Assembly: GCF_030269545.1 (NCBI RefSeq)
Contig: NZ_BSTN01000013.1
Span: forward strand, 1-64,000
DNA: 64,000 nt
Reading direction: 5' to 3'
Origin: Actinomadura sp. NBRC 104425
GTDB lineage: Bacteria; Actinomycetota; Actinomycetes; Streptosporangiales; Streptosporangiaceae
Part shown: positions 18,213 through 27,237 of the stretch, piece by piece
Layout of the letters: each line of letters opens with the position of its first letter
Position numbering within the stretch: the stretch's first letter is position 1
Program-made: the position numbers and the translations under genes
Notes under the pieces: generated by a model
Told to the model about the DNA's origin: nothing
The model's input: the letters and a program-made list of their open reading frames with translations, nothing else
Databases searched by the model: none

Positions 18213-19340
18213 TCAGGTGAGGAACAGGCGGACGACCTGCTCGGCCACGGTCGCGAGCAGGCCGGCCGCCCCCTCGGTCAGCTCGGCCAGCGTGCGCGGG
18301 CCGTCGGCCAGGCTGAACGCGGCGGTCAGGCCGAGCGCGTGCAGGTCGTCCAGCGGCCCGGCCACGCTCCCGGCCAGCGCCACCGCCGGCACGCCGCGCT
18401 CGCGCGCCAGGTCCGCCACGACGGAGACGACCTTGCCGCCCGCGCTCTGGTCGTCCAGCCGCCCCTCCCCCGTGATCACCAGGTCGGCGGTGTCGAGCGC
18501 CGCGGGCAGGCCCATCAGGTCGGCCACCAGCTCGGCGCCTTGGGCGGGTGCGGCGTCCAGCACGCCGACCAGGCCGCCGCAGGTGCCGCCCGCCGCCCCG
18601 GCGCCCGGCAGGTCGTGCACGCGCCGCCCGGTGCGCTCGGCCAGCACGTCGGCGAACCGCACCAGCGCCGCGTCCAGCTCGGCGACCTGCTCGGGCGTGG
18701 CGCCCTTCTGCGGCCCGAACACCGCCGCCGCGCCGCGCGGGCCCACCAGGGGGTTGGTCACGTCGCAGGCGACGCGGAAGCGCGTCTCGCGCACCCCTTC
18801 GGCCAGCCCCGAGTCGTCGATCGCGGCGAGCCGGGCCAGCGCCGCGCCCCCGGGCGGCAGCTCGGCGCCGGCGGCGTCGGTGAAGCGCACGCCGAGCGCG
18901 CGCAGCAGCCCGGTGCCGCCGTCGGTGCCGGCGCTGCCGCCGATGCACACCAGCACGTCGCGGGCGCCGCGCCGCACCGCGTCGGCGACCAGCTCGCCGG
19001 TGCCGCGGGTGTCGGCGCGCAGCGGGTCCAGCTCGCCGGGGTCCAGCAGCGGCAGCCCGGACGCCGAGGCCAGCTCGACGACGGCGGCGCGTCCGTCCCG
19101 CGACAGCGCGTACCGGGCCGCGACGGGGCGTCCCAGCGGGTCGTGGGCGGTCAGCCGGACCTCCTGCCAGCCGGCGCCGCGTAGGAAGCAGTCCAGGGTG
19201 CCCTCGCCGCCGTCGGCCATCGGCACCGCGACGGTCTCGGCGCCGGGCGCCGCTCGCCGCACCCCCTCCGCCACGGCGGCGCACACCTGGGCGGCGCTCA
19301 GGCTGCCTTTGAACGAGTCGGGCGCGATGACGATCCGCAA
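18213..19340 (-). CDS. glxK: Glycerate kinase (GlxK/GarK family)
   Basis: Glycerate kinase phosphorylates D-glycerate with ATP, mostly to 2-phosphoglycerate, feeding glyoxylate and sugar-acid breakdown into glycolysis. The 375-residue protein starts at a TTG behind GAAGGGAG. The family N-terminus RIVIAPDSFKGSLSA follows immediately, whereas longer starts add an unrelated tail. Other motifs are PMADGGEGT (about residue 40), CIGGSAGTDGGTG (about 132), VACDVTNPLVGPRGAA (about 190) and ITGEGRLDDQS (about 289). The gene lies downstream of a CdaR-type regulator on the same strand, a frequent pairing. A perfect palindrome lies between them. Confidence 0.94.
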   Translation of the reverse strand: MRIVIAPDSFKGSLSAAQVCAAVAEGVRRAAPGAETVAVPMADGGEGTLDCFLRGAGWQEVRLTAHDPLGRPVAARYALSRDGRAAVVELASASGLPLLDPGELDPLRADTRGTGELVADAVRRGARDVLVCIGGSAGTDGGTGLLRALGVRFTDAAGAELPPGGAALARLAAIDDSGLAEGVRETRFRVACDVTNPLVGPRGAAAVFGPQKGATPEQVAELDAALVRFADVLAERTGRRVHDLPGAGAAGGTCGGLVGVLDAAPAQGAELVADLMGLPAALDTADLVITGEGRLDDQSAGGKVVSVVADLARERGVPAVALAGSVAGPLDDLHALGLTAAFSLADGPRTLAELTEGAAGLLATVAEQVVRLFLT

Positions 19341-19440
19341 CGCTGGGCTCCCTTCTTCCGGGCACCGAACCATACGGGACCCGCCCGCGTCGGGCATTGG
19401 GCGCTCCGACAAAGGATCGCCGCCGCGTCTCCCGGAAAAC

Positions 19441-19455
19441 TGTGCAGAGTGCACA
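19441..19455. promoter_or_regulatory. Palindrome between cdaR and glxK
   Basis: TGTGCA-GAG-TGCACA is a perfect 15-base inverted repeat just behind the cdaR stop and 101 bases before the glycerate kinase start. A possible -10 hexamer TATGGT (minus strand, about 19371) lies between it and the gene. It is a candidate site for the CdaR protein encoded next to it. Confidence 0.6.
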
Positions 19456-19460
19456 ACGGG

Positions 19461-20543
19461 TTAGCCGGTCTCGGCGGCCTCCAGGGCGACGTGCAGGGTG
19501 GCGGCGTCGGTGAAGCGGCGGGGGTCGCGGCCGGTGAGGTCGGCGATCCGGGCCAGCCGGTAGGCCAGGGTGTTGCGGTGGACGTTCAGCGCGCGGGCGG
19601 CCGCGGCGGCGTCGCGGTCGTGGTCGAGGTAGGCGCGCAGGGTGCGGCGCAGCTCATCGGGCAGCGCGCCGAGGACCCGCCCGGCCATCGCGGCGCGCTC
19701 CGCCTCGTCCACGCGGGCCAGCAGGACGGGCAGCTCCAGCTCCTCCAGCCGCCGCCGGCCCGTCCAGGGGCGGCGCAGCGCCAGCCGGGCCCGGGTGAGC
19801 ACGTCGGTGAGCGCGGCCAGGTCGGCGGCGTCGCCCGCGTCCAGCAGGGCCCCGCCGGGCAGCTCCGCCCGCAGGGCCTCCAGCCGGGGCCGCAGCGCGG
19901 CCGCCGCGCCGGCGGCCGCCACCGCCCACAGCACGCCGTCGGCGTCGACGGCGGCCAGCACGCGCCGCTCGTCGGCGCCGAGCCTGCGGTCCAGGTCGCG
20001 GGTCGCGGCCGGGTCGGCGGCGCGCAGCGCGAACACCCGCGACGGCGGGCCGGGGCGGGCGTCCACCAGGCGCAGCCGGCGGCGCCACTCCGCCGCCGCA
20101 GGCCGCCCGGCCAGAAGGTCGGCGAGGATCTGCTCGCGGACGCGCCGCCGCCAGCCGGTCTCCTCGCGCAGCGCCCGCTGCGTGATCATCAGCTCGGTCA
20201 TCAGCACCACCGCGGCGGCCAGCTCGCCGACCTCGCGGGGCTCGCCGGACACCCCGACCACCCCGGCGACCTCGGTGCCGCCGCCGGCGCCGCCGTCCCG
20301 GGCGGCGCGGATCGGCAGATTCACCCCCGCCCGGGTGCCGCCGAGCCGCCGGGCCTGCGCCCCGGTCACCGCGAACGGCTCGCCGGTCTCCAGCACCCGC
20401 CGGGCGCCCTCGTGCACCTCGCCGACGCGGGCCGGGTCGCCGCTGGCGATGATCACGCCGTGCCGGTCCATGATGTTGACGTTGCGGCCCAGCCGGCGGG
20501 TGATCTCGGCCACGATGGCCCGGGCGTCCTCCGCGCTGATCAC
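19461..20543 (-). CDS. cdaR: CdaR/SdaR-family regulator of sugar-acid use
   Basis: This 360-residue regulator has an N-terminal diacid-recognition (DRD) domain (VNIMDRHGVIIASGDPARVG, residues 22-41; AGVNLPI about 72) that in relatives senses glycerate or sugar diacids. A GGDEF-like middle region follows. The C-terminal PucR-type helix-turn-helix is NVHRNTLAYRLARIADLTGRD (about 318-338, beginning with L). In E. coli CdaR activates glucarate, galactarate and glycerate genes. The neighbour downstream is glycerate kinase, which supports the same role here. It is one of the clearest regulator-target pairs in the window. Confidence 0.92.
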   Translation of the reverse strand: MISAEDARAIVAEITRRLGRNVNIMDRHGVIIASGDPARVGEVHEGARRVLETGEPFAVTGAQARRLGGTRAGVNLPIRAARDGGAGGGTEVAGVVGVSGEPREVGELAAAVVLMTELMITQRALREETGWRRRVREQILADLLAGRPAAAEWRRRLRLVDARPGPPSRVFALRAADPAATRDLDRRLGADERRVLAAVDADGVLWAVAAAGAAAALRPRLEALRAELPGGALLDAGDAADLAALTDVLTRARLALRRPWTGRRRLEELELPVLLARVDEAERAAMAGRVLGALPDELRRTLRAYLDHDRDAAAAARALNVHRNTLAYRLARIADLTGRDPRRFTDAATLHVALEAAETG

Positions 20544-20571
20544 ACGGCCACGATAGCCGCGGGAGCGCGGC

Positions 20572-21489
20572 TCACGACTCGGCGGCCAGCTTGGTCAGCA
20601 CCGAGGTGAACTCCCTTGGCAGCACCACCGAGTCGCCGTGGTAGCGCACGTCCAGCAGCGTCAGCTCGCCCATCCGCCACCAGTACAGGTGCGGGCTGAG
20701 CGAGCCGGGGCCGTCCTCGTAGGCGCGGTGGGCGTGCGCCTGCAGCTCGCGGGCGGCGTCGACGGCGGCCCGGTAGCGGGCGCGCGGGGAGCCGGCCCAG
20801 GGAAGCAGCGGGTGCGCGACGATCTGGCTGCGGTGGGGCGCCACCACCAGCGCGCCGTACGGGCCGATCGGCAGGTACTCCTCCAGCCACGCCAGGTGGG
20901 TGGCGGCGTAGAACGTCCAGCCGTGCAGCACCGACACCCGCACGCCGCGCAGCTCGTCCTCGTCGACCTGCAGCGGCCCGTCGGCGCGCACGTTGGAGCG
21001 GCCGAGCATGAACAGCGCGTCCCCCGACACCGGCCAGCCGTGCATCTCTTCGGTGGTGACGGTGCGGACCGTGGTGGGGGTGTCGACGACCACCACCTCG
21101 ATCAGCCCGGGCGCGAACGGGCGCGAGGCCAGCACCCCGTTGTCGGCCTCGGCCGGGTAGATGCGGGTGCGCAGCAGGTGCTGGGCCAGGTCGAAATCGC
21201 TGAGGTCCAGCGGCTCCTCGACGGCGGTGACGATCGTGGTGACGTGGTCGGACACCAGCGCGGGCCAGTCGTCGCGCGGCACCAGCCGGGCCAGCTGCCG
21301 CAGGTTGCGCATGCTGACGTGCAGCCGGTTGCGGCCCTCCAGCAGCATGACGTCCCCGGGGACGCGGCGGCAGGAGTAGCCGAGGCTCTCGGCCACCAGC
21401 ACCAGCAGCGAGTCCAGGGCGCCGTGGTCCCACCGGCCGTCCCGGCGACCGTCGTCCCACGCGCCGGGACGGGCATGCCGGCCGCTCAT
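20572..21489 (-). CDS. Conserved protein of unknown function (DUF1444-like)
   Basis: This 305-residue soluble protein has no signal peptide or membrane segment. The central part has VDTPTTVRTVTTEEM and, further on, GWTFYAATHLAWLEEYLP and IGPYGALVVAPHRSQIVAHP. The last stretch resembles DUF1444/YtpQ-type proteins, but I am not certain of the family. Its ATG overlaps the stop of the LD-carboxypeptidase gene (ATGA), so the two are co-transcribed and probably translationally coupled. The gene ends 28 bases before the cdaR start. A role linked to the cell wall is only guilt by association. Confidence 0.7.
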   Translation of the reverse strand: MSGRHARPGAWDDGRRDGRWDHGALDSLLVLVAESLGYSCRRVPGDVMLLEGRNRLHVSMRNLRQLARLVPRDDWPALVSDHVTTIVTAVEEPLDLSDFDLAQHLLRTRIYPAEADNGVLASRPFAPGLIEVVVVDTPTTVRTVTTEEMHGWPVSGDALFMLGRSNVRADGPLQVDEDELRGVRVSVLHGWTFYAATHLAWLEEYLPIGPYGALVVAPHRSQIVAHPLLPWAGSPRARYRAAVDAARELQAHAHRAYEDGPGSLSPHLYWWRMGELTLLDVRYHGDSVVLPREFTSVLTKLAAES

Positions 21490-22538
21490 CGCACTCCTCC
21501 CGGGAGGGGTCGGCTGTCACTTGCGCGGCGTCCGGCCGGGACGCTCAGGGTCAGCGCCGCGGCGTCCAGCCGTACGGGGGCGCCGAGCTCCAGGGTGACC
21601 TGGCACGGCCCGTGCCCGGCGGGCACCCCGGCCAGCACCGGGACGCCCAGGGGGGCCAGCCGGTCGGTGAACACCGCGTCGAGCTCGGCCGGGTCGCCGC
21701 AGTCGGTCCACGAGCCCAGCACCACGCCCGCCGCACCGTCGAACCACCCGGCCTGGAGCAGCTGCGTGAGCATCCGGTCGACGCGGTAGGGCGCCTCGCA
21801 CACGTCCTCCAGCAGGACGATGCGGCCGGCCGCCGGCGGCGGGGCGTGGGAGGTGCCGATCAGCGCGGTGAGCAAAGCCAGCGTACCGCCCGTCAGCACG
21901 CCTTGGGCACGCCCGGGGCTCAGCGCGTGACTGCCGGTGACCGTCGTGCCGGCCGGGTCGCCGAACAGGGCCGACCGCAGGTGCGCCAGCGTGCGCCGCC
22001 GGTCGGCGTCGAGCGGGCCCGCGAGGTCGGCGACCAGCCCGGCCACCATGGGGCCGAAGGAGGTGCTGACGCCCAGCCGCGCGCCGAACGCCGCGTGCAG
22101 GGCGGTGATGTCGCTGGAGCCGTGCAGCAGCTTGGGGCCGCGGTCGGTGGCCGACGCGGCGGCGAGCGCGTCCCAGTCGAGCAGGTCGAGCAGGCGGGTG
22201 GCGCCGTAGCCGCCGCGGGCGCACAGCACCGCGCGGATGTCCGGGTCGCACCAGGCGGCCTGCAGGTCGGCGGCGCGGTCGGCGTCGGTGCCCGCCAGGC
22301 GGTGCCAGCCGTCGCGGGCGGCGCCGCCGGCGAGGTCGGTGCGGTCCAGGACGTGCCCGCCCAGGACCACCTCCAGCCCGAGATCGCGCAGCACGCCGCA
22401 GCCTCGCTCCAGCCGGGCGGGATCGACCGGCCCGCTCGGCGCCACCACGGCCACCCGGTCCCCGGGGCGCAGCCCGGTGAACCTGCGGGGCGCTTCGTCC
22501 TCCGGTGCGGCCCCCTCGCGGGTGCCCCCGCTGTTCAA
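21486..22538 (-). CDS. LD-carboxypeptidase / MccF-like S66 peptidase
   Basis: S66 serine peptidases cut the L-D bond of murein tetrapeptides during wall recycling; the MccF branch inactivates microcin-type acyl-sulfamoyl toxins. The 350-residue protein has the nucleophile motif HGSSDITALHAAFG, the Glu region LLEDVCEAPYRVDRML and the His in GVPAGHGP, in the family order. I place the start at the TTG at 22538, because GAGGAGGG lies just upstream and falls inside the coding part of a longer GTG start (22556). There is no signal peptide, as is usual for the cytoplasmic recycling enzyme. It overlaps the following unknown gene by four bases. Confidence 0.88.
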   Translation of the reverse strand: MNSGGTREGAAPEDEAPRRFTGLRPGDRVAVVAPSGPVDPARLERGCGVLRDLGLEVVLGGHVLDRTDLAGGAARDGWHRLAGTDADRAADLQAAWCDPDIRAVLCARGGYGATRLLDLLDWDALAAASATDRGPKLLHGSSDITALHAAFGARLGVSTSFGPMVAGLVADLAGPLDADRRRTLAHLRSALFGDPAGTTVTGSHALSPGRAQGVLTGGTLALLTALIGTSHAPPPAAGRIVLLEDVCEAPYRVDRMLTQLLQAGWFDGAAGVVLGSWTDCGDPAELDAVFTDRLAPLGVPVLAGVPAGHGPCQVTLELGAPVRLDAAALTLSVPAGRRASDSRPLPGGVR

Positions 22539-22659
22539 CCTCGTCCCTCCTCGCACCGCGACGGATAGAGCTTGTCAGGAGAAGGACGTCAAAGGAAGGG
22601 CCGCCCGGTTGCGAATCGGCGATTCGGTGCCCGGCGTGACGCGCCGCAGGCCGCAGCGG

Positions 22660-23427
22660 TCACCGGGCCGCCCCGACCGCCAGATCGACCAGCCGGGGCA
22701 GCGTGTCGCCGACGGGGCGGCGCAGCACCGCGTCGGCCACCGGGTCGTAGGGGGTGGGCTCGGCATTGATGATCACGAGGCGGGCGCCGTGCTCGACCGC
22801 CTCCAGGCACAGGCCCGCGGCGGGCTGCACGGTCAGCGACGTCCCGACCGCCAGTAACAGGTCGCAGCCGCGGGCCGCGTCGACCGCCGCGTCCAGCACG
22901 TCGGGGTCGAGGGCCTGCCCGAAGGAGATCGTGGCCGACTTCTGGATGCCGCCGCAGTCGAGGCACGGCGGGTCGTCCTCGCCCGCCTCCACCCGGGCCA
23001 GCACCTGCGGCATGGGCGTGCGCAGCCCGCACGCCAGGCACTCGGCCTCGAGCATGGTTCCGTGGATCTCGATCACCCGGTCGGGCGCCGACCCGGCGCG
23101 CTGGTGCAGGCCGTCGATGTTCTGGGTGACGATGGCGCGCAGCCGGCCCGCCCGCTCCAGCCGCACCAGCGCCTCGTGCGCGGCGTTGGGCTCGGCGTGC
23201 CAGGCCGGATGGTCGCGCCGCGACCGCCAAGCCCGCCGCCGCACCTCGGGATCGGCCAGGTAGGCGCCGATCGTGGACTGCGCCGCCGCCTCGGGGTTCT
23301 TCGTCCACACGCCCTGCGGGCCGCGGAAGTCGGGGATCCCGCTGTCGGTGCTGATGCCCGCGCCGGACAGCACGGTGATCGCCTGGGCCGTCGGGAGCCA
23401 TTCCCGCAGGGTGGTCGGAGCGTCCAT
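22660..23427 (-). CDS. cobB: Sir2-family NAD-dependent protein deacylase
   Basis: This 255-residue sirtuin removes acyl groups from lysines using NAD. Visible motifs are LSGAGISTDSGIPDFRGP (residues 21-38), TQNIDGLHQRAG (about 102), the catalytic His in VIEIHG (about 120), two Cys pairs CLACG and CLDCGG forming a zinc site, and VGTSLTVQPAAG near residue 195. The ATG directly follows GGAGGA, which is closer than usual, so a leaderless start is possible. It is divergent from a sulfotransferase gene. Likely targets are acyl-CoA synthetases and other metabolic enzymes, as in related bacteria; one candidate (the prpE-type gene) is in this window. Confidence 0.93.
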   Translation of the reverse strand: MDAPTTLREWLPTAQAITVLSGAGISTDSGIPDFRGPQGVWTKNPEAAAQSTIGAYLADPEVRRRAWRSRRDHPAWHAEPNAAHEALVRLERAGRLRAIVTQNIDGLHQRAGSAPDRVIEIHGTMLEAECLACGLRTPMPQVLARVEAGEDDPPCLDCGGIQKSATISFGQALDPDVLDAAVDAARGCDLLLAVGTSLTVQPAAGLCLEAVEHGARLVIINAEPTPYDPVADAVLRRPVGDTLPRLVDLAVGAAR

Positions 23428-23533
23428 TCCTCCAAGGCTAGGCCGGGAAAGCACTCTTTGTGCTCCTATTATCCCTGTGAGCGCGTCGGCCTGTCGGCTC
23501 CCGTCCCGGCGAGGTGAGAAACTGAACACTCGT

Positions 23534-24484
23534 ATGAGGTCCACGCCGCACATCCTCGTGGTCAACGGCACCAAGGTCCGCCGTCCCGTGTTCATCCTGG
23601 GCTCGCCCCACTCCGGCGCGGACCTGCTGGCCCGTGCCGTGAAGCGGTCCGCGGGATTCCATCTGACCATGGGCCGCCCCGGGGTGCTGCGGGTCACCTA
23701 CGCGTTCGCGCGGCGGCCGTCGATCGCCACCGGCCGGGGCCGGGGCGCCGCCCGGGTCCTGCGCGACGCCTACGCCGAGGCGTGGCAGATCTCCGCGCGC
23801 GCCTGCGCGCAGTGCCCGGACATGTGCCGCGAGGCGGCCGGGCTGCCGCCGGTGCCGGCCGGCGGCCCCGCCGCGGACGACGCGCCGTGCGTGGCGCCGC
23901 GCGACGTCGACCGGTTCGCCGACGCCTCCCCCGACCTGATCTACAGCGCGGACGTCCTGCTGGACGCCTTCCCCGACGCCCAGCTGCTGCAGGTCATCCG
24001 GGACGGGCGGGACGTGGTGGCCGACATGCTCGCCGACGAGCGCTGCCTGGCCTGGTTCAAGCCGGGCCTGGCCAACCTGGACGAGGTGTTCCCCAACCCG
24101 TTCTTGGGCGTGGAGGACGCGGCCGACCGGGCCCGCTGGCCGCGCGCCGCCCCGGCCGTCAAGTGCGCGCTGCGCTGGCGCGGGTCGGTGCGGCTGAGCG
24201 CCCGCCTGCGGGCGCAGACGCCCGAGGAGCAGCTGCTGACGGTGCGTTTCGAAGACCTGGTGCGGCGGCCCCGCCGGGTCGCCGAGGCCGTGTCGCAGTA
24301 CCTGGGCGCCTCGATCTCCGCGGGCGTGCTGACCGGGCTGGTGCGCCGGGGCTCCTCCGTCCCGGACGACCGGCGCGTGGGCATCTGGCGGGAGCGGCTG
24401 ACGCCCCGGCAGCTCACGCAGGTCGAACGGGTGGCGGGCACCGAGCTGGGGCGCCTCGGCTACACGCCCGCCGCCGCGGGCTGA
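23534..24484 (+). CDS. Sulfotransferase-family protein
   Basis: This 316-residue protein has the two PAPS-binding elements of sulfotransferases: the 5'-phosphosulfate loop VFILGSPHSGADLLARAV (residues 18-35) and the 3'-phosphate region LLQVIRDGRDVVADML (about 154-169). The segment VRFEDLVRRPRRVAEAVSQYLG (about 237-258, broken here as two motifs VRFEDLVRRP and VAEAVSQYLG) is also typical. A cysteine-rich stretch (CAQCPDMC, about 97-104) is unusual and may bind a metal or form disulfides. Actinobacterial members sulfate lipids, carbohydrates or natural products; the acceptor here is unknown. The ATG lacks a strong ribosome site. No biosynthetic cluster surrounds it. Confidence 0.82.
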   Translation: MRSTPHILVVNGTKVRRPVFILGSPHSGADLLARAVKRSAGFHLTMGRPGVLRVTYAFARRPSIATGRGRGAARVLRDAYAEAWQISARACAQCPDMCREAAGLPPVPAGGPAADDAPCVAPRDVDRFADASPDLIYSADVLLDAFPDAQLLQVIRDGRDVVADMLADERCLAWFKPGLANLDEVFPNPFLGVEDAADRARWPRAAPAVKCALRWRGSVRLSARLRAQTPEEQLLTVRFEDLVRRPRRVAEAVSQYLGASISAGVLTGLVRRGSSVPDDRRVGIWRERLTPRQLTQVERVAGTELGRLGYTPAAAG

Positions 24485-24530
24485 GCCCCCGCGGCGGCGG
24501 GCTCCGTCGTCTGCGAACCAGGCCGGCGGG

Positions 24531-24695
24531 TCAGCGGCGCCGGGCCGGCGCGGCCGCAGGCGGCTGCGCCCCGGACAGCCGGCCGGGGCCGAGCCAGCCG
24601 ATCGCCACGCCCGCGGCGCCCAGGCCGACCACCAGGACGGCGCAGCGTCCCGTCCCGCTCCTGACGATGCGGCCGGGGTTGATCGTCACACGCAC
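24531..24695 (-). CDS. Short single-pass membrane peptide
   Basis: This is a 54-residue reading frame that is easy to overlook. It starts at a GTG six bases after AGGAAGGAG, one of the best ribosome sites in the window. The product begins with about 16 polar residues, then one hydrophobic helix (CAVLVVGLGAAGVAIGWLG, about residues 18-36), and ends in a P/A/R-rich tail. No homologue comes to mind. It lies between the convergent sulfotransferase gene and the ABC exporter, in the same direction as the exporter and 173 bases downstream of it. The strong start signal and clear topology are the evidence; expression is not shown. Confidence 0.55.
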   Translation of the reverse strand: MRVTINPGRIVRSGTGRCAVLVVGLGAAGVAIGWLGPGRLSGAQPPAAAPARRR

Positions 24696-24868
24696 GCCGT
24701 GCTCCTTCCTCAGCGCGTGCCACGACGCGGCCGCCGGCGCCCTGCGGCGCGCACCGGCCGCCGTCCCAGGGAAGGCCGCCGAGGTGACCGCCCGGTGACA
24801 GGTCCGGCGCGTCCCGGCAAAGAGCAGGCCGAAAAACGGCAGGCCCGGAGAAATCAGGCACGGACCCG

Positions 24869-26947
24869 TCAGTCCGCGGCGGCGCGCTCGGCCTCCCGGG
24901 CGGGCTCGGCGGGGTCGGCCTGGCGGGCGAACTGGGTGCGGTACAGCTCGGCGTACAGGCCGCCGCGCAGCAGCAGCTCCTCGTGGCGGCCCCGCTCGGC
25001 GACCCGGCCCCCGTCGATCACCAGGATCTGGTCGGCCTCCCGGACGGTGGACAGCCGGTGCGCGATCACCAGGGAGGTGCGCCCGGCCAGCGCGGTGGAC
25101 AGCGCCCGCTGGACGGCCGCCTCGGACTCGGAGTCCAGGTGCGCGGTGGCCTCGTCCAGCACCACCACCGACGGCGACTTCAGCAGCAGCCGGGCGATCG
25201 CCAGGCGCTGCTTCTCGCCGCCCGACAGGCGGTAGCCGCGGTCGCCCACCACCGTGTCCAGGCCCTCGGGCATCGCGGCGACCAGGTCGCCGATGGCGGC
25301 GGCGTCCAGCGCGGCCAGGATCTCCTCGTCGGTGGCGTCCGGGCGGGCGTAGCGCATGTTCGCGCCGATCGTGTCGTGGAACAGGTGGGCGTCCTGGCTG
25401 ACCACGCCGATCTGGGCGCGCAGCGACTCCAGCGTCACGTCCCGCACGTCGTGGCCGCCGATGCGCACCGCGCCGCCGGACACGTCGTACAGCCGCGACA
25501 CCAGGTGCGTGATCGTGGACTTGCCCGCGCCGGACGGGCCGACCAGCGCGTACATCTGGCCCGGCGGGACGGTGAACGTCACGTCCCGCAACACCTCGCG
25601 GCCGGGGGCGTTGTCGCTGCGCGCGATCGACTCCAGCGACGCCAGGGACACCTCGGCGGCCGACGGGTAGGAGAACGACACGTGGTCGAACTCGATCGAG
25701 GGGGCGGCGCGTTCGCCTTCGACCGCCCTGCCCCTGGCGGTGGCGGACGCGGCGGCGTGCCCGTTGCCGGCGCCGGCGGCCTTCTCCGCCGTCCCGTTCC
25801 CGCCGCCCTTCCCGGTCTTCACGAGCGGGCCCGCGCCGGCGCCGGTGCCGTCGCCGTCGGCGGAGAGGGTGAGGGGGCGGGCGTCCGCGCGGTCGGCGAT
25901 CAGCGGCTTGAGGTCCAGCACCTCGAAGACGCGGTCGAAGCTGACCAGCGCGGTCATCACGTCCACGTGCACGTTGGACAGCGCGGTCAGCGGCCCGTAC
26001 ATGCGGGTCAGCAGGGTGGCCAGGGCGACCAGGGTGCCGAGCTGGAATTTGCCGTCGACCACCAGGAAGCCGCCGACGCCGTACACCATGGCCGTGGCCA
26101 GCGCCGCCACCAGGGTCAGCGCGGTGAAGAACACCCGCCCGTACATGGCGGCCACGACGCCGATGTCGCGGACCCGGGCGGCGCGCTGGGAGAAGTTGTC
26201 CTCCTCCTCGGCCGGGCGCCCGTACAGCTTGGCCAGCATCGCGCCGGCCACGTTGAACCGCTCGGTCATCAGCGAGCTCATCTCGGCGTCCAGCTGCATC
26301 TGCTCGCGGCTGACCCGCTGCAGCCGCTTGCCCACCCACTTGGCGGGCAGGATGAAGATCGGCAGCAGCAGCAGCGCGATCAGGGTGACCTGCCAGGACA
26401 GCACGAACATGGTGACCAGCACCAGGATCAGGCTGATCACGTTGGACACCACCGACGACAGCGTGGTGGTCAGGGCGCGCTGGGCGCCGATGACGTCGTT
26501 GTTGAGCCGGCTGACCAGCGACCCGGTCTGCGCCCGCATGAAGAACGCGACCGGCTGCCGCTGGACGTGCCCGAAGACCTGGGTGCGCAGGTCGTAGATG
26601 AGGCCCTCGCCGATGCGCGCCGAGTACCACCGCTGGGCCAGGCCGAGCACGGCCTCCAGCAGCGCCAGCCCGGCCACCGCGACCGCCAGCCACACCACCA
26701 CGGCGTGGTCGGCCTGCACGATGCCGCGGTCGATGATCGACTTGAGCAGCAGCGGGTTGGCCACCACGATGCCGGCGGTGAGCGCGTTGAGCGTCAGGAA
26801 CAGCACCAGCTCGCGGACGTACGGCCGGGCGTAGCCGGCGATGCGCCGCACGGTGCCGGGCTTGAGCCGCTGCCGGGTGACCGACGCGTCCCGGCGGAAC
26901 GAGGCCATCACCTGCCAGCCGTTGCCCGGCATTCCCGGCATCCCCAC
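24869..26947 (-). CDS. ABC exporter, fused permease and ATPase
   Basis: This 692-residue half-transporter has a six-helix membrane domain (about residues 40-330) and a C-terminal ATPase with Walker A GPSGAGKST, signature LSGGEKQRLAIARLL, Walker B VVVLDEATAHLD and the H-loop IAHRLSTV. Proteins of this type form dimers and export lipids, peptides or drugs. Between the two domains lies a linker of about 60 residues, rich in G, A and K (about 365-425), longer than in most relatives. The GTG start follows GGAGG at a good distance. It stands alone and is divergent from the S15 peptidase across a 290-base gap. The substrate is unknown. Confidence 0.92.
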   Translation of the reverse strand: MGMPGMPGNGWQVMASFRRDASVTRQRLKPGTVRRIAGYARPYVRELVLFLTLNALTAGIVVANPLLLKSIIDRGIVQADHAVVVWLAVAVAGLALLEAVLGLAQRWYSARIGEGLIYDLRTQVFGHVQRQPVAFFMRAQTGSLVSRLNNDVIGAQRALTTTLSSVVSNVISLILVLVTMFVLSWQVTLIALLLLPIFILPAKWVGKRLQRVSREQMQLDAEMSSLMTERFNVAGAMLAKLYGRPAEEEDNFSQRAARVRDIGVVAAMYGRVFFTALTLVAALATAMVYGVGGFLVVDGKFQLGTLVALATLLTRMYGPLTALSNVHVDVMTALVSFDRVFEVLDLKPLIADRADARPLTLSADGDGTGAGAGPLVKTGKGGGNGTAEKAAGAGNGHAAASATARGRAVEGERAAPSIEFDHVSFSYPSAAEVSLASLESIARSDNAPGREVLRDVTFTVPPGQMYALVGPSGAGKSTITHLVSRLYDVSGGAVRIGGHDVRDVTLESLRAQIGVVSQDAHLFHDTIGANMRYARPDATDEEILAALDAAAIGDLVAAMPEGLDTVVGDRGYRLSGGEKQRLAIARLLLKSPSVVVLDEATAHLDSESEAAVQRALSTALAGRTSLVIAHRLSTVREADQILVIDGGRVAERGRHEELLLRGGLYAELYRTQFARQADPAEPAREAERAAAD

Positions 26948-27237
26948 AGCGACCTCCGAGGGTCCGGCGCGGCCGCGACACCCCGGCGGCCACGTCCATG
27001 GTCCGACACGACGACGTGCTTCGTAATCAAGTAATCAGATCTGCGTCAGCACAGCACAACACATCGCCGGCATCCGGGCTTCCCAGGTCAGCTCTGGGCG
27101 TAACGCGACGGCGACGGCACATTCGCACAACCGCACGGCACCCGCCATATACGGCCTTGTCGTGGACGTACCCCGCCTCCGGATAGTAGATGTGCTGATC
27201 AACGTCTTCCGGCTCGCAACCCCCCTCTGGAGCCCAC

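Noticed and set aside
23534..24484. Part of a natural-product gene cluster
   Set aside because: The sulfotransferase is flanked by a sirtuin and an ABC exporter only; no synthase or tailoring genes are near.
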